Assembly (NCBI RefSeq): GCF_049723905.1
Contig: NZ_JBJKFD010000001.1
Coordinates: forward strand, 248,001-312,000
Direction: 5' to 3'
DNA length: 64,000 bases
Source of the DNA: G963665185 sp049723905
GTDB lineage: Bacteria; Desulfobacterota; Desulfovibrionia; Desulfovibrionales; Desulfovibrionaceae
Shown here: one piece after another, positions 8,157 to 17,162 of the stretch
Numbering within the stretch: position 1 is the first letter of the stretch
Layout of the letters: each line of letters starts with the position of its first letter
Notes under the pieces: model-generated
Databases searched by the model: none
Told to the model about the DNA's origin: nothing
What the model saw: only the letters and a program-made list of their open reading frames with translations
Made by a program: the position numbers and the translations under genes

Positions 8157-9008
8157 TTACCCCGCATACAGCCAGATAAGGTTCACGGCGGACATGGTAA
8201 GCCCGAGTCCCCATACGTAGCCGAGCATCCAACGCCAGGTCATGCGGGGCGTTACGTTGTCGATGAGGATTTCGGCGAAGTAGGTCACGCCCAACAATAC
8301 GATCATGCCGATAATGTTGGTGGACCAGAACAGCGCGCAGATACCCAGGATGAGAACGGTCTCATACCAGTGGGCGAGTTCGATGATGGCAAGATGCGGC
8401 CCCGAGAATTCGGTCAGCATGCCTTTGACCAGCTCCTGGTGCCCGTGGTGGGATGTGGAGAAGTCGAACGGGGATTTGCGCAGCTTGATGGTAAGGGCAT
8501 AGGACAACACGATGTAGATCAGGGGCAGTTGCAGAAGCATGGGCTGCTGAAGGTCGAAGGCGGCCGTAACCTTGAAGCTTCCGGTAACCAGGAAGATGCC
8601 GACGAACACCAGAACCAGCAGCGGTTCGTAGGTCAGCATCTGGATGAGTTCACGGTGTGCGCCCACCTGGCTGTAGGGCGAAGGGGCGGAAAGTGCGCCC
8701 ATTACCAGAAATACCGATCCCACTGCCTGCACAAAGAAGATGAGCAGCAGGTCGGAACCTTGGAAGAACAGAACTACGGAGAGGACCGCGCCGACCAGAT
8801 AGGCATAGGTGCAGAACACCTGCCAGTTGTTGACGATCATGCGTCCTTTGCCGAACAGCTTGAAGACGTCATAGAAGGGCTGCAGGATCGGCGGCCCGAA
8901 ACGGGACTGGAACCGGGCGGTAATGCGCCGGTCGACACCCGCGATGAGACCGCCCGCAATGGGAGCGGCGAACAACGCTACGAGAATGAGGAGTATGTCT
9001 TTGATCAC
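8157..9008 (-). CDS. echB: Ech hydrogenase subunit B, NuoH-like membrane protein
   Basis: A 283-residue integral membrane subunit homologous to NuoH/HycD. Signature segments are RFQSRFGPP near residue 33 and the charged KLRKSPFDFSTSHHGHQELV loop that contacts the peripheral arm in complex I. About eight membrane spans are visible. The GTG at 9008 is chosen: it overlaps the echA stop as GTGA and has GGAGGT 6 nt upstream; the longer frame to 9062 would read through the echA end. It couples electron transfer to ion pumping with EchA. Confidence 0.93.
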   Translation of the reverse strand: MIKDILLILVALFAAPIAGGLIAGVDRRITARFQSRFGPPILQPFYDVFKLFGKGRMIVNNWQVFCTYAYLVGAVLSVVLFFQGSDLLLIFFVQAVGSVFLVMGALSAPSPYSQVGAHRELIQMLTYEPLLVLVFVGIFLVTGSFKVTAAFDLQQPMLLQLPLIYIVLSYALTIKLRKSPFDFSTSHHGHQELVKGMLTEFSGPHLAIIELAHWYETVLILGICALFWSTNIIGMIVLLGVTYFAEILIDNVTPRMTWRWMLGYVWGLGLTMSAVNLIWLYAG

Positions 9009-10906
9009 AGCGCACCTCCGATCATGAGCGCCAGAAGCATGGCGGCGCCGAGGTTGACCCACAGGGTGAGCTTGGTCTCGCCAAAGATATTTTCCAGGTA
9101 GTAGTTACCGGCGGTTACTTTTACCGGCTGGCCGATGGGACCGATAAAGGCGGTGGCATCATCCGTCTGGATACCGCACATGTACGGTGCCGTCTTTTTT
9201 TCCGTCCGGGCTTTGAGCATGGTCCGGTACGCATAGGCAAAGCCAATACCCATCAGCAGGAAGAGCGGATAGACGGCAAATGCGCCCGACGTGCTGCTCA
9301 GGACGCCGAAACTGACATGGAAGGGCAGAGTCTTGAGCATCGGTCCGACCATGGTCATATAGATGACCGGGGCCAGCAGGCTGAGAACCACTGCGCCGAC
9401 GGCGAGCACGTTCAATGGAATGCCGATAAGCAGGGGCGTGTGTTCAGCTTGCGGTTTGGCATTGTATGGTGCGGACATGAGGTTGCCGCCCCAGCGGGTG
9501 TAGAGCAGCACGGTCAGTGCGCTGCCCAGGGCCAGCAGGACGATGACGAAGATGTTGTCGGACGCGGCTTCGATGGCCATCCATTTGCCGAGGAGCACGC
9601 CAAAAGGAGGCAGCATCATGGTGATGAGGCCAACTAAGGTAATGCGGGCGGCCTTGGGCATAACCACTGAAAGTCCGCGCATGTCTTCGATGTCGCGGCT
9701 GTGAATACCCTGTTCTATGTACCCCACGCACAGGAAGAGCAGCCCCTTGGACACGGCATGGAAGATGATCAGCAAAGTGGCGGCGGTGATTGCCAGCGGA
9801 GTGTTGAGCCCGGCGCATGCAATGATCAGCCCCAAGTTGGAGATGGTCGAGTAGGCCAGGATTTTTTTCGCGTTGGACTGGCTGACGGCAAGACCGGCAC
9901 CGGCAAGGAAGGTGAAGGCACCGCAAACGGCTACGACATCGCTGAGGAAAGTGCCTTGGAAGGCAGGAGCGAAACGCAGCACGATGAAGACGCCTGCTTT
10001 GACCATGGTGCTGGAGTGCAGCAGGGCGGAAACAGGAGTGGGGGCAACCATTGCGCCCAGCAGCCAGCTTTGGAACGGGAACTGCGCGGCCTTGGTGAAT
10101 CCGGCCAGACAGAGCAAGGCCAGGGGGAGCAACATGGCGCCGCCCAGGGGGCCGAGCTTGATCATGGCCTGGATATCCAAGGTGTGCGCGGCGGTATATG
10201 CCCAAACCATTGCCAGGACAAAGGCAGCGCCACCGGCAGCGTTAAGGATAAGAGCGCGGGTCGCGTTCTTGATTGCGATTTCGGTTTGGTCGTGCCCGAT
10301 CAGCATGAACGAGCAGAAGGTAGTGATTTCAAAGAAGAAATAAAAATAGACGATGTCGTTGGAAAGAACCATGCCGTTCATGGCGCCCAGAAAACCCACC
10401 AGATACAGAAAAAACTGAGGTTGTTTGGATTTGGCCAGCTTGAGATGGCCTTCATGCGTTTTCATGTACGGAATGGCGTACAGACAGATAAGCGATCCCA
10501 CTATGGAAATGACGAGCACCATGACCATGGACAGCTGGTCTGCATAAAACGTGGGGAATTCGTGGGCGTGGTCAACCATAAAGAGTTCAAAAACGCTCAA
10601 CAGAACGATTTGAAATGCGGTGAACAACTGCACCCATCTGCTTTTGAGTTTGAAACCATAAAAGAGAATCAGGAAGAGCAAAAGGAAATCAAGAACCTGG
10701 ATCATCGGGCGAACGGAGATTCCGAACATTGAACCCGGCGAGTAGGCAACCGAACCGTTTCCGTAGAATGCAATTGCGCTGACTGCAAGTACTGCCCCCG
10801 TACACATCACAATGAGCGAGCGTACAGAACCAGGCTTGAGAAAATAGCAGCCAGCCCCTGCAAGAAACGGCAACACGATGAGGAAGAAGAGAAGCGTGTC
10901 CAGCAT
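9005..10906 (-). CDS. echA: Ech hydrogenase subunit A, NuoL/MrpA-like ion-pumping subunit
   Basis: A 633-residue polytopic protein of the NuoL/M/N antiporter-like family and first gene of echABCDEF. Family features include the KAAQFPFQSWLLGAMVAPTP segment with its conserved lysine, SALLHSSTMVKAG, and AYSTISNLGL. About 15 membrane spans are present. It is expected to move protons or sodium ions across the cytoplasmic membrane during ferredoxin-dependent H2 turnover. The six genes are tightly spaced (-4 to 25 bp) and share one terminator. Confidence 0.94.
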   Translation of the reverse strand: MLDTLLFFLIVLPFLAGAGCYFLKPGSVRSLIVMCTGAVLAVSAIAFYGNGSVAYSPGSMFGISVRPMIQVLDFLLLFLILFYGFKLKSRWVQLFTAFQIVLLSVFELFMVDHAHEFPTFYADQLSMVMVLVISIVGSLICLYAIPYMKTHEGHLKLAKSKQPQFFLYLVGFLGAMNGMVLSNDIVYFYFFFEITTFCSFMLIGHDQTEIAIKNATRALILNAAGGAAFVLAMVWAYTAAHTLDIQAMIKLGPLGGAMLLPLALLCLAGFTKAAQFPFQSWLLGAMVAPTPVSALLHSSTMVKAGVFIVLRFAPAFQGTFLSDVVAVCGAFTFLAGAGLAVSQSNAKKILAYSTISNLGLIIACAGLNTPLAITAATLLIIFHAVSKGLLFLCVGYIEQGIHSRDIEDMRGLSVVMPKAARITLVGLITMMLPPFGVLLGKWMAIEAASDNIFVIVLLALGSALTVLLYTRWGGNLMSAPYNAKPQAEHTPLLIGIPLNVLAVGAVVLSLLAPVIYMTMVGPMLKTLPFHVSFGVLSSTSGAFAVYPLFLLMGIGFAYAYRTMLKARTEKKTAPYMCGIQTDDATAFIGPIGQPVKVTAGNYYLENIFGETKLTLWVNLGAAMLLALMIGGAL

Positions 10907-11511
10907 AATGCCCCCGTTTTAGGTTAATAAACCGAGGCGTTGAGTATAATACTCCACGCAGACTAGAATACGGACGATCCGTACGCCAGCCTTGAAGAGA
11001 AGCGAATAGAGTGTGAGTCGCTTGCGCGGGAGTGTTGATCAGTTCTCCATCCCTTTCACCATCCCGCAGTTTTGACGTGCGTTAAATACATTGAAAAGTC
11101 AAGAGAAGAGCACAAAACCGGGTGATTTTGCATATGTTATACTGTAATATACACAGTGTTTTGATGTATAGCTTTTGTTTAAATGTGCTACTTGATGCTA
11201 CATTTTGTAAAATAGTATGTATTTGCTGCTCGTTTTTCATGCTACACCTTTCAAAAAATATGAACAAAGGCATCCGACCCCCATAGTGGAGTTTCTTTGG
11301 GGGAAATGCGTTTGAGAGCCGGACCAGAAAATATGCAGGGATAGAGAGTGCGGAAAATGAAAACATCTTGCGCAACCACCCTCCACGCGATAAAAACTAG
11401 CAGGATTATTGGAAACTCAGCTCTCTGTGAAAAACGAGAAAAAACGTGTTCTCCTGCCTTGTTGCAAGCTCATGGATTACGCGTATCACCTTGAATCGTA
11501 AGGAGGAATCT
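10907..11511. other. 605-bp intergenic region between divergent ech and LPP20-like operons
   Basis: No convincing gene. It is AT-rich from about 11080 to 11400, unlike its neighbours. A palindrome GAGTATAATACTC (10942-10954) lies 36 bp before echA and contains a -10-like TATACT on the minus strand, a candidate ech promoter or regulator site, though no good -35 box is seen. A 97-codon minus-strand frame (11082-11375) lacks a convincing start and any recognised domain. Confidence 0.4.
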
Positions 11512-12408
11512 ATGCACCGCCTCGTAATGGCTGTTTGCTTTTGTGTTGCGCTTCTTGGGGTAGGCACGGGAATAAGTGCAGCCCAGCAGGCAAACGACCC
11601 CGGAGCCTATGTTCAGCAAATGGCCAACGGACAGGTCGATTGGCAGAAAGGGCTGGTGACCGCGATAGGTGTGGGGGCGCCCCCGCCAAATGCGGTTAAT
11701 ATGGCTCAGGCCAGGGCCATGGCTGTGCGTGCCGCTACGGTTGTAGCCCGCAGGAATCTTCTGGAAATAGTAAAGGGCGTGCAGATCGACTCCCAGACCA
11801 CGGTTGAAAACTACATGGTCACGAGTGACGTTGTGCAGACCCAGGTCCGCGGGTTTCTGCAGAATTCGCAAATTCTCGATACCGCCTATATGTCTGATGG
11901 TTCGGTAGAAGTGACTGTTGGGATTTCCCTGCACGGCGGATTTGCCAATGTGATTATTCCTCCCACCATTCCCTTCAGGCAATCTCCGGCACCGGCACCC
12001 GTTCCTGCGCCCGAACAGCCTCAGGTTGACGTTCCGGCACAGCCTGCCGTTCCGGCCACCCCGGACGTTGTGTACACTGGCATGCTGGTCGATGCCCGTG
12101 GTTTTTCCGCCCGTCCGGCCATGAGCCCCAAGGTGTTGGATGAAAACGGCAATGAAGTTTATGGCTCCGCTTTGGTCAGTCGTGAATACGCCATTCAGCA
12201 GGGCATGGCCGGGTATGCCAAGGATGAATCCCTTGCTATGCAGAACCCGCGCATTGCCGACCATCCTTATCCGGTCAAGGCTGTCAATGCGGATGGTGCC
12301 AACAGGACCAACATCGTCATTTCCAACGAAGAGGCCAATAAGATTCGCAGCCTGGTTGCCGGACAGAACTTTCTCGAAAAATGCCGGGTTATGATCCTTC
12401 TGGATTAA
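11512..12408 (+). CDS. LPP20/FlgP-like exported envelope protein
   Basis: A 298-residue exported protein starting at 11512 with AAGGAGGA 5 nt upstream; the longer frame to 11446 is not supported. It has a type I signal peptide (MHRLVMAVCFCVALLGVG, cleaved after about residue 24) with no lipobox. Residues about 55-150 carry the LPP20/FlgP pattern: an alanine-rich helix with RAATVVARRNLLEIVKGV, TTVENYMVTSDVV, then a DGSVEVTVGISL strand. A proline-rich linker (about 165-185) joins a C-terminal beta-domain with VYTGMLVDARG. A paralogue with the same layout is encoded at 27271-28443. FlgP-family proteins form rings at the outer membrane around flagella; here the partner is unknown. Confidence 0.75.
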   Translation: MHRLVMAVCFCVALLGVGTGISAAQQANDPGAYVQQMANGQVDWQKGLVTAIGVGAPPPNAVNMAQARAMAVRAATVVARRNLLEIVKGVQIDSQTTVENYMVTSDVVQTQVRGFLQNSQILDTAYMSDGSVEVTVGISLHGGFANVIIPPTIPFRQSPAPAPVPAPEQPQVDVPAQPAVPATPDVVYTGMLVDARGFSARPAMSPKVLDENGNEVYGSALVSREYAIQQGMAGYAKDESLAMQNPRIADHPYPVKAVNADGANRTNIVISNEEANKIRSLVAGQNFLEKCRVMILLD

Positions 12409-12502
12409 TGGCGTGCGGTTTGAATCTGGTTCAGGCGGGTTTCGTCCCGACTGAAGCAGCATGTGCCATGTAAACGACAATCCAAAGTTGAGGATGTAAG
12501 GC

Positions 12503-13696
12503 ATGAAATCGAGTTTTCGCAAGACGATAGCTGTATTGGCTGTGCTTAGCTGTGCGCTGCTTTTGGCGGCTTGTGCCAAGAAGACGCGCCAGGCATCCGG
12601 CATTATGGATAGCCCGGAGCACCACTATGAGGTGGGGCAGCGTGCGCTGGACGATAATAACCTCCAGCAGGCAGCCGAAGAGTTTCAGCTGGCCCTGGAG
12701 CTTGATCCCGGTTTCGGTCCGGCCCTTGCGGGCAAGGGATTGGTTTCGGTGATGCAGGGCGGCGATTTTGACGATGGACTTTCCCTGGTCAAAAACGGCC
12801 TGCACAAGGCGGACGGCACGCAGCAGAAGCTTGCCGCGCTGACGGCGGAAATACGGCTGTACACAGAAGGCCTGAAACGTGGCGAGGTGAGCGAGTACAA
12901 GGCTCTGACCGAGGCGAAGAATGCCTATCGGGCCGGAATTCATTCGGACAAGGGCAACTTGGCCCTGAGTTATTACATGGGGGAAGCGTATCTTCAGGCA
13001 CTTGATTTTGAATCCGCGGAAAAAATGTTTGCCGCAGTCAAATACTCACAGCGCATGGAAAAGGCTGGAATCCGTTTTCGTGAAAAAACCGACGCCCGCT
13101 GGGAACTGCTGCAAAAGGCCAAGCGCGCAGCCCCCAATTCCATTGTCGGTAAAAAGATAGTGTTGGTGGATGAGCTTTCCCGTGCCGACATGGCAGGCCT
13201 GTTGGTTGAAGAGTTGAATGTCGCCCGGTTCTTCGGGCGGACGCAGACTCCCGAGGCCAGCACCTTCCAGGCTCCTCCCTCCAATCAGATTGTGCGCAAG
13301 GCCGATACCGCTCCCACGGATACGGAGCATCATCCGCTCAAGGCGGACATAGATCAGGTCATCGAGTTCGGCGTGCAGGGACTGCAGCAGAATCCCGATG
13401 GTTCCTTCACTCCCGATATGCCGCTTACCAAGGCAGAAATAGCCATGATTTTCCAGGACATCATCCTTCGGGCTACAGGCAAGGACATGCTGGCCACTGA
13501 ATTCATCGGCCAGAAGAGCCCTTTTGCCGACGTGCGCAACGACCAGCCTTACTTCAACGCCGTGATGGTATGTACTACGCGGGGGCTGTTGGAAGCGGAC
13601 AAGCGTTCCGGTCTGTTCAAGCCCGGTGCCTCGGTTCCCGGAGTGGACGCCTTGCTTTACATCAAAGAATTGAAGGCCGAACTTAATCCTTTCTAG
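12503..13696 (+). CDS. TPR lipoprotein with C-terminal SLH-like region
   Basis: A 397-residue lipoprotein: the LLLAAC lipobox puts the lipidated cysteine near residue 24. Residues about 36-90 form TPR-like repeats (YEVGQRALDDNNLQQAAEEF, then ELDPGFGPALAGKGL), with further helical pairs to about 190. The C-terminal 120 residues resemble S-layer-homology repeats: PDMPLTKAEIAMIFQDI and SPFADVRNDQPYFNAVMVCT with the spacing of an SLH unit. SLH domains bind cell-wall or outer-membrane polymers, so this protein may tether the complex to the envelope. It lies 94 bp behind the LPP20-like gene and ends before a strong terminator. Confidence 0.75.
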   Translation: MKSSFRKTIAVLAVLSCALLLAACAKKTRQASGIMDSPEHHYEVGQRALDDNNLQQAAEEFQLALELDPGFGPALAGKGLVSVMQGGDFDDGLSLVKNGLHKADGTQQKLAALTAEIRLYTEGLKRGEVSEYKALTEAKNAYRAGIHSDKGNLALSYYMGEAYLQALDFESAEKMFAAVKYSQRMEKAGIRFREKTDARWELLQKAKRAAPNSIVGKKIVLVDELSRADMAGLLVEELNVARFFGRTQTPEASTFQAPPSNQIVRKADTAPTDTEHHPLKADIDQVIEFGVQGLQQNPDGSFTPDMPLTKAEIAMIFQDIILRATGKDMLATEFIGQKSPFADVRNDQPYFNAVMVCTTRGLLEADKRSGLFKPGASVPGVDALLYIKELKAELNPF

Positions 13697-13717
13697 GGTT
13701 GTTCACTAGCCGTATGG

Positions 13718-13750
13718 CGGGAGCGGGGAATTCCCGCTCCCGTTTTAATT
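13718..13750 (+). terminator. Rho-independent terminator
   Basis: CGGGAGCGGG with GAATT loop and CCCGCTCCCG, then TTTTAATT. It lies 20 bp after the SLH-like lipoprotein gene and 26 bp before the next start. Confidence 0.88.
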
Positions 13751-13775
13751 GTACAATGAAACGGAACAGCATTGC

Positions 13776-14780
13776 ATGAATATTCAGCTCTCTAGACGGT
13801 CCCTGGTGGGTCGCATCTCTTTCGTCCCGGTCTTGTTGCTGGGGCTGACGTTTTTTTTCTGTACAGGGTCTCGTCCTGTCCTGGCCGCGCAGGTTACGGT
13901 CTTTCTGCCTTATGAAAAAGGGGCGTCCTCTGTTAAACAGGAAGGGGAACTCAAAGATCTTGGGTTTGTCGAAGCCGTGTACACGGAGGCCTTGGGGCTT
14001 CTGCCGGGACAGCTCGGTGAACTGCGTGGCCGCTACCTCAAGGAATTCCTGGCCCCCCGTGCCGGGCATTTTGTTCTGAGCTATTCCCAGGGGGCCGTGG
14101 TCAAAAAGGAAGAAGGGGCGCAGGCCACCATGGATGTCCGGGTGAACCGTGGAGCCTTGAAAAGCCTTTTGCAGCGTCTCGGGCTTTTCAACACTCTGCA
14201 GGCCGGGATGCCCTTTACTCTGTCGTTCAAAGGTCCCATGCCCGAGGATATCGGCCAGCTTAACCATTTGCAGGTTCTTTCCGGGGTGGTCCCGGACACC
14301 ACTTCGCAGCCCGACCTGGAAGTCAGCACCAGGCTGGCCGATGGCAAGACCATCTGGAGAGCCAGGCTGGTATCCGGGGAGGATTTCTGGGAAGCCGCCG
14401 GTCCCAATCTGGATGATGTTTGGTATCGCGTGTGGAGTGGATTTTTCAGCCGCAAGGCGACCACGTTGGAAAGCAGGGCCGAACTTCCTTTGACAGTCAG
14501 CGGTTGGTTTTTCCCCGAAGGTGCGTCTGCATTTGATCAGGTCCTGGCATCCTGGGATCCGCTGGTGAGCCATCGGACACTGCAAAATGTAAATTTGAAC
14601 GGTGTGGGCGTAAGTGCCCGCTGGTCCGTGGCGTTCTCGGACAGAAACGAGTTGGAAGCCCGTTTGGCGGAGTATACGCACAGTCGGGGATTGTCATTCA
14701 TTTTGGGCAGCACCAATAATACCGCACAAACCACGGCTGCCCCCGAGCAGGGTGCGGACACTACCGGAGGTACACCATGA
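13776..14780 (+). CDS. Exported protein of unknown function
   Basis: A 334-residue protein, starting at the second in-frame ATG (13776), which puts a signal peptide in frame: RRSLVGRISFVPVLLLGL then hydrophobic residues and a likely cleavage at VLAAQ. The mature part begins QVTVFLPYEKG and mixes beta-strand and helical segments, ending in a low-complexity Thr/Ala/Gly tail. No family was recognised with confidence. Its stop overlaps the start of the FecR-domain gene (ATGA), so the two are translationally coupled and probably act in the same envelope process. It follows a terminator, so it likely has its own promoter. Confidence 0.6.
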   Translation: MNIQLSRRSLVGRISFVPVLLLGLTFFFCTGSRPVLAAQVTVFLPYEKGASSVKQEGELKDLGFVEAVYTEALGLLPGQLGELRGRYLKEFLAPRAGHFVLSYSQGAVVKKEEGAQATMDVRVNRGALKSLLQRLGLFNTLQAGMPFTLSFKGPMPEDIGQLNHLQVLSGVVPDTTSQPDLEVSTRLADGKTIWRARLVSGEDFWEAAGPNLDDVWYRVWSGFFSRKATTLESRAELPLTVSGWFFPEGASAFDQVLASWDPLVSHRTLQNVNLNGVGVSARWSVAFSDRNELEARLAEYTHSRGLSFILGSTNNTAQTTAAPEQGADTTGGTP

Positions 14781-15532
14781 ATGAGAGGTTGGCATTCCTG
14801 GGGCGGATCCTGATTTTATGCCTGGCGCTGCTGGCAATGGTCTTCGGTACTACGTTCGCCCGGGCCGCCTACGAGCTGCCGTTGTCGGGGGCGGCAACCG
14901 TTTCGTATCTGGAAGGGCACGCGACCCTGGAAAATGAAGGCAGCACTGCTCTGCTTGCCAAAGGGCAGGACATCAAGGCGCCAGCCACTGTGCACGTGGA
15001 AAACGACGGCAAACTGGAGCTTCTCCTCCCCGAAGGCAGTGTGGTCCGCTTTGCTTCGGCCACGGATTTCAGCCTTGTGAGTGCCACGGCCACAGGAACC
15101 AGCCGCCACATTGAAGTCGATGTGGCCATGGGGGACTGCTGGGCTTCGGTAAAGGACTTTCTGGGCGAGACGGAGTTCGAGGTCAATTCGCCGACGGCCG
15201 TGGCCGGAGTGGCTGGAACCAAGTATCGGCTCAACGTGGGGAACGACGATTTTTCCCGCTATCTTGTTTATCGCGGGAAGGTTCGGGTCAAGCGTCGTTG
15301 GACGGGCACAGCCCAGGAAGGGCCTCGGGTCCGGGTTGCCGGGCCGGAACGCGTTCAGGGACCTTCCCGGGTGGATGTAGGCACCTGGATGGAAATTATT
15401 TCTGCCGGGTATCAGTTTGTTATTCGGCCCGATGGCCGGTACGACAGTCCCAAGAAGTTCAACCTGGACCAGGATTTGAAAAGTCCGTGGGTTCGCTGGA
15501 ATATGGAGCGGGACAAAGAATTGGGAATGTAA
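14777..15532 (+). CDS. FecR-domain exported protein
   Basis: A 251-residue protein with an N-terminal signal peptide (residues about 1-31) and a central FecR-type beta domain: ENDGKLELLLPEGSVVRFAS, then GDCWASVKDF and EVNSPTAVAGVAGTKYRLNV, the family hallmark that precedes a YRGKVRV strand. Classical FecR proteins control an ECF sigma factor, but none lies here; stand-alone periplasmic FecR domains are common in deltaproteobacteria and may bind peptidoglycan or surface structures. It overlaps the upstream gene by 4 bp. Confidence 0.8.
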   Translation: MNERLAFLGRILILCLALLAMVFGTTFARAAYELPLSGAATVSYLEGHATLENEGSTALLAKGQDIKAPATVHVENDGKLELLLPEGSVVRFASATDFSLVSATATGTSRHIEVDVAMGDCWASVKDFLGETEFEVNSPTAVAGVAGTKYRLNVGNDDFSRYLVYRGKVRVKRRWTGTAQEGPRVRVAGPERVQGPSRVDVGTWMEIISAGYQFVIRPDGRYDSPKKFNLDQDLKSPWVRWNMERDKELGM

Positions 15533-15579
15533 TTTTTGATTCGGGAATGGCTGGGTGACGGACAGCGAGGTGCTGGCGG

Positions 15580-16161
15580 ATGCAAAGCGGCAGAGCGTCT
15601 GGAGCTGGAACGGCATACGGCAGGGTGTGGACACTTCCCAATGTCCTGACCATTTTTCGCATTCTGCTGACCCCGGTCTTTATTCTTCTGTTTTTGCAAG
15701 GGGGCTACTGGTGGGCTTTGTCCATATTTACAGTGGCCGCTTTGACCGATGGGCTGGATGGCTTCATTGCCAAGCGCTACGCCCAAATAAGCAGGCTGGG
15801 GGAGGTGCTTGATCCCCTAGCGGACAAGGCGCTGGTCGTTACCTCCTTTCTCTGTCTGGCCGCGCGTGGCTTTATTCCCCTCTGGCTTGCCGTAATGGTC
15901 ATAACGCGCGATCTGATCATTGTCGGCGGGCTTTTTCTGGTTCATTTCGCCGGGGTGGACCTGAGCAACCGCATTCATCCCACATGGATCAGCAAGTGCA
16001 ATACCGCAGCCCAGCTTACTCTTGTGGTTCTGGTTCTGGTGCGAGTGGCGGGCCGTACGACGTTTGGCTGGGAGGGAGCGCTGGAGATCCTCGTGGCCGT
16101 GCTTACCTGTTTGAGCTGCTTTCAGTATGTGCTGAAGGGCGTTTGCTTGTTGCGTAAGTAA
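15580..16161 (+). CDS. pgsA: CDP-diacylglycerol--glycerol-3-phosphate 3-phosphatidyltransferase
   Basis: A 193-residue membrane enzyme that makes phosphatidylglycerol phosphate from CDP-diacylglycerol. The CDP-alcohol transferase motif is present (TDGLDGFIAKRY, then SRLGEVLDPLADK, giving the D-G-x2-A-R-x8-G-x3-D-x3-D pattern with lysine before the arginine). Several membrane spans flank it, and the LPNVLTIFRILLTP start is typical. GAGGTG lies 7 nt before the ATG; a GTG at 15625 is an alternative giving a more usual N-terminus. Confidence 0.9.
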   Translation: MQSGRASGAGTAYGRVWTLPNVLTIFRILLTPVFILLFLQGGYWWALSIFTVAALTDGLDGFIAKRYAQISRLGEVLDPLADKALVVTSFLCLAARGFIPLWLAVMVITRDLIIVGGLFLVHFAGVDLSNRIHPTWISKCNTAAQLTLVVLVLVRVAGRTTFGWEGALEILVAVLTCLSCFQYVLKGVCLLRK

Positions 16162-16197
16162 AAGCATCTCCACGCAGCGGAAACGATTTTCCCCAAT

Positions 16198-16238
16198 AAA
16201 AAAACCGCATCGTTGCCGATGCGGTTTATATTTTTTTG
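16198..16238. terminator. Bidirectional terminator between pgsA and tatA
   Basis: AAACCGCATCG-TTGC-CGATGCGGTTT, an 11-bp perfect stem, with A-rich sequence on one side and TATATTTTTTT on the other. It can end both convergent genes. Confidence 0.88.
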
Positions 16239-16258
16239 AAGCATATAAAAGCCTGTGT

Positions 16259-16453
16259 TCAGGCGTCTTTCTTCTCGTCGTCCTTATCTGGATCAGGGGT
16301 TACATCGATCTCTTCAGGTTCACTGGTTGCCTTACGGAAATTTTTGATGGCTCTGCCAAGTCCTCCACCGATTTCCGGCAACTTGTTAGCCCCAAAAATG
16401 ATGAGAATGATTACCAGGATGATAATAAGTTCCGGCATTCCTATTCCGAACAT
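16259..16453 (-). CDS. tatA: Twin-arginine translocase subunit TatA/E
   Basis: A 64-residue pore-forming component of the Tat system, which exports folded proteins such as hydrogenases. It shows the expected single membrane span (residues 7-20, PELIIILVIILIIFGA), the FG-x-KLPEIG hinge, an amphipathic helix (GGLGRAIKNFRKA) and an acidic tail. GGAGGA lies 5 nt before the ATG. No tatB or tatC is adjacent. Confidence 0.93.
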   Translation of the reverse strand: MFGIGMPELIIILVIILIIFGANKLPEIGGGLGRAIKNFRKATSEPEEIDVTPDPDKDDEKKDA

Positions 16454-16704
16454 GCAATTCCTCCGTTAATCGTATGTCGAGCCTATACACCTGGACTATC
16501 GGCAGGTCAAGCTGGCCAAATTATTTGATTGGGTTCCTCCCGCTTTTTTTCGATGGTATTCTTCGAGGTTGCGCAAGGCATGCGTACGCCCTGGCAGCCC
16601 ACGCCGAGCGGGGGAATTCGTCTCTTGCCATGCAACGAGGGGATACGTATTCTCTCAAGCTGAACACGACGTTGTGAAATCTGATTTGAATACATTTGGA
16701 CAAG

Positions 16705-17082
16705 ATGAGCCGAGTATCCAGACTGCCAGGCCGTGATTGCCTTTATTATCGCCAGGGACGCTGTCTTCGTGAAGAATACAGAAATCCGATGTTGCGGCGT
16801 GATTGGTTCTGCCGGGTTTTATTGGAGTGGGAAAGGGCTCACGATGAATTCATAGACAGGGCCGAGTGTTTCAACCTGCCCGACGCCCAGGCTGGGGCGC
16901 TTTGGGAGCGGTTGTTTCTGTCCATGCAGGGCAAATGCTCCCGTTGTGACGAGTACGAGGCTGGGGGCGATTTGGGAGAAGCTATTGATTGCCGACATTT
17001 TGTGGATGGGTTGTGCCTGAAAGCCTTGCCTGTCTGCGAAGGGATTTGTCGGGAATTCACCCCCATGTCCATACAGGAGTAG
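16705..17082 (+). CDS. Small cysteine-rich protein of unknown function
   Basis: A 125-residue protein with about ten cysteines, including CLYYRQGRC near the N-terminus, a CSRC pair and a closing C-x6-C-x3-C set. The pattern suggests metal or iron-sulfur binding or a disulfide-rich fold, but no family was recognised. The ATG at 16705 is used; a TTG three codons earlier is also possible and neither has a strong ribosome site. It precedes another unknown gene on the same strand by 80 bp. Confidence 0.55.
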   Translation: MSRVSRLPGRDCLYYRQGRCLREEYRNPMLRRDWFCRVLLEWERAHDEFIDRAECFNLPDAQAGALWERLFLSMQGKCSRCDEYEAGGDLGEAIDCRHFVDGLCLKALPVCEGICREFTPMSIQE

Positions 17083-17162
17083 CGTTCCTTCGGATTTTTT
17101 CTCCAGACGTACAGTCCGGATTTCCGATAGCAAACCAACGAGTCAGGAGATTAAACAAGCCA

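Noticed and set aside
11082..11375. A 97-codon minus-strand frame in the ech upstream region
   Set aside because: AT-rich, no ribosome site, no domain; lies where a promoter region is expected.
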